Of a DNA stretch of 13,321 nt, positions 5,834 through 12,705 are shown one piece after another; the stretch's first letter is position 1; every line of letters starts with the position of its first letter. The position numbers and the translations under genes were made by a program. A model generated the notes under the pieces. It saw only the letters and a list, made by a program, of their open reading frames with translations. It was not told where the DNA came from and ran no database searches. Origin of the DNA: Spirochaetota bacterium (GTDB lineage Bacteria; Spirochaetota; Spirochaetia; DSM-27196; PWMO01); NCBI GenBank assembly GCA_009908925.1, contig JAAAOH010000193.1:1-13321 (forward strand), given 5' to 3'.

Positions 5834-5862
5834 TTGCCCAACGGCCCCCGGAGTGCTACACT
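5834..5862 (+). promoter_or_regulatory. Promoter of the YmdB-family/rseC pair with overlapping palindrome
   Basis: TTGCCC (5834-5839), a 17-nt spacer, then TACACT (5857-5862), each 4 of 6 to consensus, followed by AAAGGAT and the GTG start at 5884. The palindrome GGAGTGCTACACTCC (5850-5864, 6-bp arms around CTA) covers the -10 box and could be an operator. Confidence 0.45.
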
Positions 5863-5883
5863 CCTGCGAGAAAGGATCGGTCC

Positions 5884-6705
5884 GTGCCCATACGCGTTCT
5901 GTTTGTCGGAGAAATTGTCGGAAAAGCAGGGCTCTACTGCATAAAGAAACTCCTGCCCGAACTCCGTACCAGCTATGACCTCGATTTCGTCGTGGCAAAC
6001 GGGGACGGCGTGACCGGCGGCTTCGGTATCGGCAAGAATCACTCCATATATCTGCGAAAACTCGGCGTGGACTGCATCACGGGCGGCGACCAGATCTACT
6101 TCAAGAAGGACATGGTTACGCATATTGACACCGCCCCCTACATCCTGCGGGCCGCGAACTTCCCGCAGGGGAATCCGGGGCGCGGGTGGCGCCATTATGC
6201 GGCCGGCGAGCGGCGGATCGCGGTCATCAGTGTCCTCGGCCAGTCCGGGTTCACCAAGCTGCACCTCGCCAACCCCTTTCTCTTTCTCCCGGACCTGATT
6301 GCGCGGGCGAAGAAGGACACCGATATCGTGCTCGTGGACTTCCACGCCGCGACGACCGCGGAGAAGTGCAGTATGATGTTCATGATCGATGGAACTGTCT
6401 CGGCGCTCATCGGTACCGGGCAGCGCGCGCTGACCGCCGACGCCGGGCTGCAACCCAAGGGGACGGCGGTTATCTGTGACGCCGGGCGCACCGGGAGCCT
6501 CGACAGCGTGGCCGGGCTCGACCCGGCGGTCGAAATACAGCAGTATCTGACGCAGATCCCAGAACGCTCCTCCGACGCCTGGGGACGGCTCGAGTTGCAG
6601 GGTGTGCTCCTCGAAATAGAGGACTCGGGAGCGGCGAAGTCGATACAGACGATTCGCGTTCCCTGTGAGGAAGGTCAGGATGATCGAGAAAGCGAGAGTC
6701 ATTAG
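5884..6705 (+). CDS. YmdB/TIGR00282-family phosphoesterase homologue with degenerate metal site
   Basis: A 273-residue cytoplasmic protein of the YmdB-like calcineurin-type phosphodiesterase family (usual length about 265). Fold landmarks are intact: VLFVGEIVGKAG (5-16), ANGDGVTGGFGIGK (38-51), LRAANFP (88-94), PGRGW, VDFHAATTAEK (151-161), TADAGLQPKGTA (184-195) and CDAGRTG (198-204). In B. subtilis YmdB the metal ligands and catalytic His lie in GDvVG, NGEN, GNH, DFHAE and GTHTH. Here these read GEIVG (E10), NGDG (D41-G42), GGDQ (D69-Q70), DFHAA (H154 kept) and GTGQR (G179, R181). Only H154 is clearly preserved, so loss or change of activity is expected. GTG 5884 is preceded by AAAGGAT; the 3' end overlaps rseC by 26 nt. 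Confidence 0.85.
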   Translation: MPIRVLFVGEIVGKAGLYCIKKLLPELRTSYDLDFVVANGDGVTGGFGIGKNHSIYLRKLGVDCITGGDQIYFKKDMVTHIDTAPYILRAANFPQGNPGRGWRHYAAGERRIAVISVLGQSGFTKLHLANPFLFLPDLIARAKKDTDIVLVDFHAATTAEKCSMMFMIDGTVSALIGTGQRALTADAGLQPKGTAVICDAGRTGSLDSVAGLDPAVEIQQYLTQIPERSSDAWGRLELQGVLLEIEDSGAAKSIQTIRVPCEEGQDDRESESH

Positions 6706-7099
6706 CATAGACGGCGACCGCGTCACCCTCGCGTGCGCCGACGGGGATACCTGCAAAGTCTGTTCGTCGTCATTCTGCAGCACGAAACAGCGCCGGTTCA
6801 GCGCGGAAAATACCAATCACATAGAGCTCAGCCCCAACGATGAGGTGGAGGTGTTCGTCCATCCGGGGAAGGCGATTCTTGCGGGCTTCATGGTGCTGAT
6901 CCTGCCGCTGCTGCTCTTCATTCTCGGCTTCGACCTGGCGGGGCGTTTCCTCGGTATTGCCTCCGAGGCAGGCCGGGCTGGCGTTGGCGCACTGTCACTT
7001 GCAGTGGGATTTGCGGGCGTCTATCTCTATAATCGCGGGCGCGGGGGCGAGTCCATGCCCTCGGTCCTGCGGCGCGTGGCAGGTGATGCTCCGGACTGA
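6680..7099 (+). CDS. RseC/MucC-like membrane protein (SoxR-reducing system RseC family)
   Basis: A 139-residue RseC-family protein (PF04246 type). The N-terminal part carries a four-cysteine cluster, C19, C25, C28 and C33 (C-x5-C-x2-C-x4-C), followed by a small beta-rich region ending in DEVEVFVHPGKAI. Two membrane segments follow (about 67-89 and 95-115), then a basic tail. RseC proteins act with RnfABCDGE/Rsx-type electron-transport complexes or sigma-E control; no partner is in the window, so the role here is open. I chose ATG 6680 because GAGGAAGG lies 5-6 nt upstream; a GTG at 6665 would add five residues and has no SD. Confidence 0.8.
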   Translation: MIEKARVISIDGDRVTLACADGDTCKVCSSSFCSTKQRRFSAENTNHIELSPNDEVEVFVHPGKAILAGFMVLILPLLLFILGFDLAGRFLGIASEAGRAGVGALSLAVGFAGVYLYNRGRGGESMPSVLRRVAGDAPD

Positions 7100-7108
7100 C
7101 GCCGGAGC
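7088..7108. terminator. Possible terminator hairpin between convergent rseC and cheB
   Basis: GCTCCGG (7088-7094) pairs with CCGGAGC (7102-7108), and the loop contains the rseC stop codon. There is no T-tract on either strand, so termination here is only suggested. The 45-bp gap to the cheB stop holds nothing else that I can see. Confidence 0.3.
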
Positions 7109-7144
7109 TGCCGGGCCGACACCCCGGAGTATGCGCGCCCAGGG

Positions 7145-8356
7145 CTATGCGTACGTCGCGCGGGCGGCCTCGGAGATGGCCCCGGCGATCTCGTGCAGCG
7201 CGACCTGTTTTCTGACATACCCGAGCTCGTAGGCAACCTTCGGCATGCCATAGACGACGCTGCTTGCCTCATCCTGCCCGATTGTCATCCCGCCGCGCTC
7301 GTAGAGCTTCGCGAGGCCGGCCGACCCGTCGCGGCCCATGCCGGTCATGATGACGGCCACCGCATGATTGCCGTAGACCTCGGCGACGGTCTCGAAGAGA
7401 ACATCCGCAGAGGGCCGATGGCCGTTGCGGGGGTCGTCCTGGGTGACGCGCAGGGTGACCACATCGGAGTTACGCGCGACGCCGAGGTGATAGTTCCCCG
7501 GTGCGATGATCACGTTGCCCGGGCGAACCTCCATTCCGTCCTCCGCCTCGCAAACGGCGAGCGCACAGACACGATCGAGGCTGCGGGCGAACTCCGCGGT
7601 GAATCCGGCGGGCATGTGCTGGACGACGAGCACCGGAACGGGGAGATCCGCATCGAGCTCGGCAAAGACCTTCCTCAGGGCGTTCGGACCCCCGGTAGAT
7701 ATACCGATGGCCACGACCTCGGGTCTGCCCGGCTCGGCGAGGGGAGTGACCCGGGCCGGGGCTTCGGGAACGGTCGGTGACGTCGGCGCCGGCTTTGCCG
7801 GCCTTGCCGGGCGGCTTCCGGCCGGGGGACGGGATCCGGCGGCCGGGCGAGCCGTTGCCGTGGGACGGGCATGTGGCTCCACCGTCGGCGGAGCTGTTCC
7901 TTCGGGGCGGTCGAGGGTGCCGAGCCCTTTGCGGTTTCGGTGCTGCCGACCGTATGCGCGAACGAGCTCCACGACCTGGGCCTCGACGCGCACGATATCC
8001 CGGGATACCGACCCCGACGGTTTCGTCACGAAGTCCGCGGCGCCGAGGGCGAGCGCATCCATGGTGACGCGCGCACCCTTCCGTGCCACCGAAGAGAGGA
8101 CAACCACGGGTACGTCTATCGAGCGCTTGCGTCGTTCCTGGAGAAACTCGATGCCGTTCATCACCGGCATCTCGATATCGAGCACCACAACATCCGGGTC
8201 GAGGCGCTCGATCTTCTGCAACGCAAACTCGCCGTTCATCGCTGTCCCGACCACCCGGACATCGCCTGCTGCTTCCAGCATCCTGCTTACCAGGTTTCTC
8301 ATGAGCGCCGAGTCGTCGACGACGAGCGCCCTAATCTTCTCGGTGGATTGCGACAT
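7145..8356 (-). CDS. cheB: Chemotaxis response regulator protein-glutamate methylesterase CheB
   Basis: Removes methyl groups from (and deamidates) chemoreceptor glutamates, 403 residues. The receiver domain occupies residues 8-128 with acidic pair D14-D15, phospho-acceptor D60 (VVLDIEMP) and K112 (TKPSG). A long Pro/Ala/Arg-rich linker spans about 140-212, longer than in many CheBs, with short internal repeats (AGSRPPAGSRP). The CheB catalytic domain follows, with the triad S220 (GISTGG), H247 (VQHMP) and D343 (MTGMGRDG) all present. ATG at 8356 lies 5 nt after the cheR stop with no obvious SD, so it is probably coupled to cheR. No receptor, CheA or CheW gene is in the window. Confidence 0.97.
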   Translation of the reverse strand: MSQSTEKIRALVVDDSALMRNLVSRMLEAAGDVRVVGTAMNGEFALQKIERLDPDVVVLDIEMPVMNGIEFLQERRKRSIDVPVVVLSSVARKGARVTMDALALGAADFVTKPSGSVSRDIVRVEAQVVELVRAYGRQHRNRKGLGTLDRPEGTAPPTVEPHARPTATARPAAGSRPPAGSRPARPAKPAPTSPTVPEAPARVTPLAEPGRPEVVAIGISTGGPNALRKVFAELDADLPVPVLVVQHMPAGFTAEFARSLDRVCALAVCEAEDGMEVRPGNVIIAPGNYHLGVARNSDVVTLRVTQDDPRNGHRPSADVLFETVAEVYGNHAVAVIMTGMGRDGSAGLAKLYERGGMTIGQDEASSVVYGMPKVAYELGYVRKQVALHEIAGAISEAARATYA

Positions 8357-8361
8357 ATCGG

Positions 8362-9180
8362 TTACACCAGTTTCTTTCGATATACGGAGGCCCAGTCCGT
8401 GCGGTAGAACTCGAACTGCGTGTTCATACCGAACAGTGACTCCGAGTGGCCGATGAACAGGTACGAGTATCGACCCATTGTGTCCCAGAACCGCTCCACC
8501 GCATTGCGTTGAGCGGTTTCGTCGAAGTAGATGAGTACGTTTCGGCAGAACACCACGTCGAGGTCGCGAAGCCCGCTGTCATTTTTGAGATTGTGGTAGT
8601 CGAAGGTCACCATGTCCATGATGTCCTGGTTGATCTGGTAGCCCGAGGGCTTCTTCGTAAAATACTTTTTGAGGTACTTCTCCGGAACGTGATCCACGCG
8701 GTTCTCGGGGTAGAGGCCCTGCCTTCCGACCATGAGCGACTTGAGGCTGATGTCGGATGCGGTGATGCTTATCTTGATGGTCGACGGCACCAGCTCTCGG
8801 GCGACCATGGCCATCGTGTAGGGCTCCTCCCCCGTCGAGCAGCCGGCGCTCCACATGCGCAGGCTCTGCCCGCCCGTGCGGCGTTTGTGCTCCACGAGGT
8901 CGGGAAGGATGGCATGCTCGAAGGCCTGTATGTGCGCCGTATTGCGGAAAAAGCGCGTGAGATTCGTGGTGACGGTGTCAAGGAGGACCTTGAGCTCCTC
9001 GGGCTCGCGCTTGATGCGGCGGTAGTACTCGCTGAGGTTGTCGCTACCTGAGGACCGCAATCGCTCCCGCAGACGGCTCTCGAGAATGGACCGGTTCGAG
9101 GTGGTGAAGTTGATCCCGCTTGCCTCGTAGATCAGATCGCGAAATTGGGTAAACTCTTCGTCGCTTATGTTCCCCACCAT
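8362..9180 (-). CDS. cheR: Chemotaxis protein methyltransferase CheR
   Basis: S-adenosylmethionine-dependent methyltransferase for receptor glutamates, 272 residues from ATG 9180. It has an N-terminal helical CheR_N region (1-70) and then the Rossmann-like domain with RMWSAGCSTGEEPYTMAM (about 108-125, SAM-binding), LDVVFCRNVLIYFD (about 207-220) and FIGHSESLFG (about 242-251). The frame is open to an ATG at 9234, but a well-spaced TTGACA/TACACT promoter lies inside that extension (9225-9197), so the start at 9180, reading MVGNISDEEF, is preferred. No SD precedes it. cheB follows after 5 nt. Confidence 0.95.
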   Translation of the reverse strand: MVGNISDEEFTQFRDLIYEASGINFTTSNRSILESRLRERLRSSGSDNLSEYYRRIKREPEELKVLLDTVTTNLTRFFRNTAHIQAFEHAILPDLVEHKRRTGGQSLRMWSAGCSTGEEPYTMAMVARELVPSTIKISITASDISLKSLMVGRQGLYPENRVDHVPEKYLKKYFTKKPSGYQINQDIMDMVTFDYHNLKNDSGLRDLDVVFCRNVLIYFDETAQRNAVERFWDTMGRYSYLFIGHSESLFGMNTQFEFYRTDWASVYRKKLV

Positions 9181-9196
9181 AGCCGGAGTAAAACCG

Positions 9197-9225
9197 AGTG
9201 TAGGTTTCCGATGCAGCGGTGTCAA
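9197..9225 (-). promoter_or_regulatory. cheR-cheB promoter
   Basis: On the minus strand, a perfect TTGACA (9225-9220), a 17-nt spacer and TACACT (9202-9197). The ATG at 9180 is 16 nt past the -10 box, giving a leader of about 9-10 nt without an SD. The boxes resemble housekeeping sigma-70 sites; the flagellar sigma-28 pattern is absent. Confidence 0.65.
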
Positions 9226-9247
9226 CACGCGCATCCTGAACCTGAGA

Positions 9248-9259
9248 TCCGCCGGCGGA
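9248..9259. promoter_or_regulatory. 12-bp perfect palindrome between divergent cheR and BFN-like genes
   Basis: TCCGCCGGCGGA is self-complementary and lies just upstream of a TAGATT -10-like box (9265-9270) for the plus-strand gene and upstream of the cheR -35 on the other side. It is a possible shared operator; GC-rich palindromes also occur by chance in this genome. Confidence 0.3.
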
Positions 9260-9300
9260 CGTGATAGATTCTGCTCTTAAGCATGTGGACGGAACGAGCA

Positions 9301-9747
9301 ATGGAAACGGGCTTGAACGAGGTCGCAATTGCAGCCATCGGTGTGGACCGCTTCTCCGGCGACCAGCGTGTTTTTCTCGTGGACGGCACGAGCGAAACGG
9401 GTATCTCAATACCGCTGACGGCGGGGCAGGCTTCCGAGTTGCTCCTGCGGCTGGAGCAGGGCGGCACGGTGGAACAGTCTCCCTACGCTACCGTCGTGGC
9501 GCTGTTGCACGACAACGGGCTGACCCCGCTGCGGGTCGTGGTTTCACCGCGCGAGAAGCAGGCCTCGCTTCTCTACCACGACGGGGTGGAGGAGCGCCAT
9601 CTGGATGTGAGCTGCGGCGAGGGAACCGTTCTTGCCGCCTACCTCGACCTTCCGGTCATGGTCGATCGGCACCTCCTCGCCGATCTCGAGCCCGAGCTCG
9701 TATCCCGTCGCCGTCGCATGGACGTGCTGTACTTCAGCAGGGTATAA
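9301..9747 (+). CDS. Bifunctional-nuclease-like (DUF151/BFN) domain protein
   Basis: A 148-residue protein resembling the bifunctional nuclease domain (PF02577). Matches are the opening LNEVAIAAIGVDR, ISIPLTAGQASELLLRLEQ (about 35-53; family pattern lPI.Ig..EA..i), YATVVALLHDNGLTPLRVVV (62-81; family: LLK.lL..LG..v..V.I) and HLDVSCGEGTVLAAYLDLPVMVDRHLL (100-126). In that last block the usual DaRPSDAiALAlr is replaced by DVSCGEGTVLAA. The fold therefore seems kept while the most conserved motif has changed, and nuclease activity is doubtful. The start is ambiguous: ATG 9301 has a weak GGAA 6 nt upstream, while ATG 9283 would add six residues. pyrG follows 9 nt later. Confidence 0.6.
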   Translation: METGLNEVAIAAIGVDRFSGDQRVFLVDGTSETGISIPLTAGQASELLLRLEQGGTVEQSPYATVVALLHDNGLTPLRVVVSPREKQASLLYHDGVEERHLDVSCGEGTVLAAYLDLPVMVDRHLLADLEPELVSRRRRMDVLYFSRV

Positions 9748-9748
9748 T
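9719..9748 (+). promoter_or_regulatory. Candidate pyrG promoter giving a leaderless mRNA
   Basis: A perfect TATAAT (9743-9748) overlaps the stop codon of the upstream gene, and TGGACG (9719-9724, 4 of 6) is 18 nt upstream. The pyrG ATG is only 8 nt past the -10 box, so transcription would begin at or within a couple of bases of the start codon. Confidence 0.5.
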
Positions 9749-9756
9749 GCAGGCCC

Positions 9757-11400
9757 ATGAACAAGTACATCTTTGTCACGGGCGGCGTGTGTTCGAGCCT
9801 TGGCAAAGGCGTTGCGGCAGCTTCCCTCGGAAGTCTGCTCGAGTGTCGTGGCCTTTCTGTCCGAATGGTCAAAATCGACCCCTACATCAATGTCGACGCA
9901 GGGACCATGAGTCCCTATCAGCATGGGGAAGTCTACGTCACTGACGACGGCGCCGAAACCGATCTCGATCTCGGCAACTATGCCAGATTTACACAGTCTC
10001 CGATCATGCGGGCCTCTTCGATCACCACGGGCCAGATCTATCAGGAGGTCATACAGCGCGAGCGCGAGGGCCGGTACCTCGGCCGCACCGTGCAGGTGAT
10101 CCCCCACATAACCGATCGCATCAAGCAGCGGATTTTCGCCGTGGGCGAGTCTGCCGAGGTGGACGTGACCATCGTGGAAGTCGGCGGTACGGTGGGCGAT
10201 ATCGAGTCGGTGCCCTACCTCGAGGCGGCGCGGCAGATGACCCGCGAGCTCGGACACGAGAACGTGATAACCGTACACCTCACCCTCATACCCGAGGTCG
10301 CGGGGAACGAGCTCAAGACCAAGCCCACACAGCACTCGGTGAAGGAGCTTCGCGAGATTGGCCTGCAGCCCGATGTGCTGCTCTGCCGCGCGCCCGTGGC
10401 GCTCACCGATGACCTCCGGCGCAAGATATCGGTCTTCACGAACGTGGAGGAAGAGGCGGTCGTCTCCGCCTACGACATCAAGACGACCATCTACGATATT
10501 CCGCTGTCTTTCTATCGCCAGCAGCTCGACGAGATCGTGCTGCGCAAGCTGCACATGCCCCTGCACGAAACCGACCTCGGCGCCTGGGAACACGTCTCCC
10601 GCGCCTTCCGTCACGCGGAGCACACCGTGCGCATCGGCTTCGTGGGCAAGTACATCGACCTCAACGATGCCTACAAATCGGTGGACGAGGCACTCTTCCA
10701 CGGCGGCATCGCCAACGGGGTGCGCGTGGAGCTCGTGAAGATCGACTCCGAGGAGCTGGAGCGCGAGGCGGACCTCGATCGGATCTTCGATGACATCGAC
10801 GGCATTCTCGTTCCCGGCGGATTCGGCAGCCGCGGCGTACAGGGCATGATCAATACCGCCCGCTGGGCGCGGGAGAACAACGTCCCCTATTTCGGGATCT
10901 GTCTCGGCATGCAGGTCATGGTCATCGAGTACGCGCGCAACGTGATGGGGATGCCCGGGGCTGACAGCACCGAGTTCACCCCGGAGACCTCCGATCCGGT
11001 GGTGAGCCTGCTCGAGGAGCAGGTGAACGTAAAGAATTACGGCGGCACCATGCGTCTCGGTGCCAACGATACCCTGCTGTATGAGGGCTACAAGATCCGG
11101 GAGATCTACGGACGGGAGACCATCCGCGAGCGCCACCGCCACCGCTACGAGGTCTCCAACCTCTACCGCGAGCGCCTTCACGAGGCCGGGCTGCTGGTGG
11201 CCGGCGTTACACCCGACGCGGAGCTCGTGGAATCGGTGCAGTGGAGCGGACATACCTGGGGGATCGGCGTGCAGTACCATCCGGAGTTCCGCTCCAAACC
11301 GGTCGCCGCGCATCCGCTGTTTCAGAGCTTCATCGCGGCGAGCTACGCCCGCGAGCGTGCCCGCACCGCCCGCGCGCACGCCGACGTGCCGGCAGGATGA
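9757..11400 (+). CDS. pyrG: CTP synthase (glutamine-hydrolysing)
   Basis: Converts UTP to CTP using ATP and glutamine-derived ammonia; 547 residues, the normal length. The N-terminal synthase domain opens with FVTGGVCSSLGKG (6-18, ATP-binding loop) and continues with KIDPYINVDAGTMSPYQHGEVYV (39-61) and VEVGGTVGDIES (140-151). The class I glutamine amidotransferase domain (about 291-535) has VPGGFGSRG (352-360), nucleophile C382 in FGICLGMQ, and H508/E510 in QYHPEF, so the triad is complete. The last 18 or so residues are a basic/alanine-rich tail. ATG 9757 has no usable SD. The lptC-like gene starts inside its stop codon (ATGA). Confidence 0.98.
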   Translation: MNKYIFVTGGVCSSLGKGVAAASLGSLLECRGLSVRMVKIDPYINVDAGTMSPYQHGEVYVTDDGAETDLDLGNYARFTQSPIMRASSITTGQIYQEVIQREREGRYLGRTVQVIPHITDRIKQRIFAVGESAEVDVTIVEVGGTVGDIESVPYLEAARQMTRELGHENVITVHLTLIPEVAGNELKTKPTQHSVKELREIGLQPDVLLCRAPVALTDDLRRKISVFTNVEEEAVVSAYDIKTTIYDIPLSFYRQQLDEIVLRKLHMPLHETDLGAWEHVSRAFRHAEHTVRIGFVGKYIDLNDAYKSVDEALFHGGIANGVRVELVKIDSEELEREADLDRIFDDIDGILVPGGFGSRGVQGMINTARWARENNVPYFGICLGMQVMVIEYARNVMGMPGADSTEFTPETSDPVVSLLEEQVNVKNYGGTMRLGANDTLLYEGYKIREIYGRETIRERHRHRYEVSNLYRERLHEAGLLVAGVTPDAELVESVQWSGHTWGIGVQYHPEFRSKPVAAHPLFQSFIAASYARERARTARAHADVPAG

Positions 11401-12029
11401 AACCGGCGGGTCCGGGCGCGGTGCACGCGCACAGGGGCGCGGGCGCGGTGGCGATGGCACGCGTGGGCGTGGGCGCGGCGGCACGCGCGGTCGTTGTGGC
11501 GGCCGCGGTTCTAGCGGCGCTCGGCGCCTGCAGCCTCGACTACGAGCAGCTCGAGGTGGCCGAGGAGCGCGACGAAGGAGTGCCCGAAACGGTAGTCACC
11601 GACGCACGGTTCACCGTCGTCCGGACCGCCGCCCGCAGTTTCCGCATCACCGCCGAACGCGCGGAAACCTACCCCGAGCGACAGGAGCAGATTCTCCTCG
11701 GGCTGCAGTTCGAAGAGCTCGGCGCCGACGGTGAGGTGATTACGAGCGGCTCGGCCGATCGCGCCGTGCACGACACCGCGACGGACGATGTGACGATGAG
11801 CGGAAATATCTCGTTTTACTCAAAAGAATACGAGGCGCGCGTGACCACGGGGTACCTCAGCTGGAACAACGAGGAGAAGCTGCTGCGGGGTCGAAACGAC
11901 GAGGCGGTGCGGCTTGAGCTCGACTCCGGTAGCGTGGTGGAGGGGACCGGGTTCGAGGCGGACATGCGCCGCAGCATCGCGCGGTTTGCCGAGTCGGTGC
12001 GGGGAGTGCTCGAGACCGATGACGAGTAG
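11397..12029 (+). CDS. lptC: LptC-like lipoprotein, LPS export periplasmic/membrane-anchored component
   Basis: Predicted LptC-family protein, 210 residues from ATG 11397. A hydrophobic segment VVVAAAVLAALGAC ends in a lipobox-like LGAC, suggesting anchoring as a lipoprotein where E. coli LptC uses a membrane helix. The periplasmic part shows the LptC/OstA beta-jellyroll pattern: FRITAERAETYPERQEQILL, GSADRAVHDTATDDVTMSGNI, EARVTTGYLSWNNEEKLLRG and GTGFEADMRR. A second ATG at 11454 gives a more conventional signal peptide (MARVGVGAAARAV...); 11397 is favoured only by its overlap with the pyrG stop. Neither has a good SD. lptA overlaps the 3' end by 11 nt, which supports the assignment strongly. 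Confidence 0.8.
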   Translation: MKPAGPGAVHAHRGAGAVAMARVGVGAAARAVVVAAAVLAALGACSLDYEQLEVAEERDEGVPETVVTDARFTVVRTAARSFRITAERAETYPERQEQILLGLQFEELGADGEVITSGSADRAVHDTATDDVTMSGNISFYSKEYEARVTTGYLSWNNEEKLLRGRNDEAVRLELDSGSVVEGTGFEADMRRSIARFAESVRGVLETDDE

Positions 12030-12705
12030 GCTCGCGGTCCGCACGGGTGCCGCCGCCGCGATGGCGGCGTTTCTCATCATTCTTGCCCCCGCCGTCGCGG
12101 CCGAGCGCTTCGAGTTCGCCGGCGACTCCACGCGCATCGTTTTTGCCGAGGGGCGCGAGCGGACGCTGCTCTCGGGTAACGCGCGTGTCACCTCCGATAC
12201 CATGGAGATTCGTGCCGACGAAATCGAGATCTACGGCGAGGACTTCCGCTACGCCCTGTGCACCGGGAACGTCCGCGCCTCCGATGAAGAGCGCGGCATT
12301 CGCATCGAGAGCGACGAGCTGTTCTTCGACCGCCAGGAGGAAGTCCTGCGCGCCAAGGGCAACGCCGTGCTCGAGGACATCGAGAACGAGCTCGTCGTGC
12401 GCGGCGGTGTGCTCGAGAGCAGGCAGCAGGAGGAGTTGACCATCGCCCAGATACAGGTCCGCATCTTTGGGGACGAGCTCACCGCGCGCGGGGAGTACGC
12501 CCGCTATCGCCGTGACGACCAGGTGCTCGAGCTCTCCGGGTTGCCGGTCGTGTTCTGGCAGGGCGATGAGTACCGCGCCTCGCGCATCATCGTGAACACC
12601 GAGACCGAGGAGATCAGCCTCGAGGGTGACGTGCGCGGCTCGATCACGCCGGCCGCAGAGGAGCCTGCCGACGACGATCCCGAGAAGGAGCCCGCAGATG
12701 AGTGA
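12019..12705 (+). CDS. lptA: LptA-like periplasmic LPS transport protein (OstA domain)
   Basis: Predicted periplasmic bridge protein of LPS export, 228 residues. The signal peptide is MTSRLAVRTGAAAAMAAFLIILAPAVAA with cleavage expected near residue 28. The mature part is a repeated OstA/LptA beta pattern: LLSGNARVTSDTMEIRADEIEIYG, CTGNVRASDEERGIRIESDELFFD, LRAKGNAVLEDIENELVVRGGVLE, LELSGLPVVFWQGDEYRASRIIVN and EISLEGDVRGSI. It ends in a short acidic tail rich in Glu, Asp and Pro. It is somewhat longer than E. coli LptA (185). ATG 12019 overlaps the lptC stop (TAG at 12027-12029), and its own stop overlaps lptB by 8 nt. Confidence 0.85.
   Translation: MTSRLAVRTGAAAAMAAFLIILAPAVAAERFEFAGDSTRIVFAEGRERTLLSGNARVTSDTMEIRADEIEIYGEDFRYALCTGNVRASDEERGIRIESDELFFDRQEEVLRAKGNAVLEDIENELVVRGGVLESRQQEELTIAQIQVRIFGDELTARGEYARYRRDDQVLELSGLPVVFWQGDEYRASRIIVNTETEEISLEGDVRGSITPAAEEPADDDPEKEPADE

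Noticed and set aside
5850..5864. Possible CIRCE heat-shock operator (contains GAGTGCTA)
   Set aside because: CIRCE needs TTAGCACTC and GAGTGCTAA arms 9 nt apart; only one partial arm is here, and it lies on the side of the non-heat-shock gene.
5626..6816. Long minus-strand open frame running upstream from hsp20 as an N-terminal extension
   Set aside because: It is antisense to the YmdB-family gene, has no homology-like segments, and hsp20 has its own SD and ATG at 5625. High GC content keeps shadow frames open.
9544..11484. 646-codon minus-strand open frame opposite pyrG
   Set aside because: It is the mirror of a clear CTP synthase, with His/Asp/Val-rich antisense composition and no recognisable domain.
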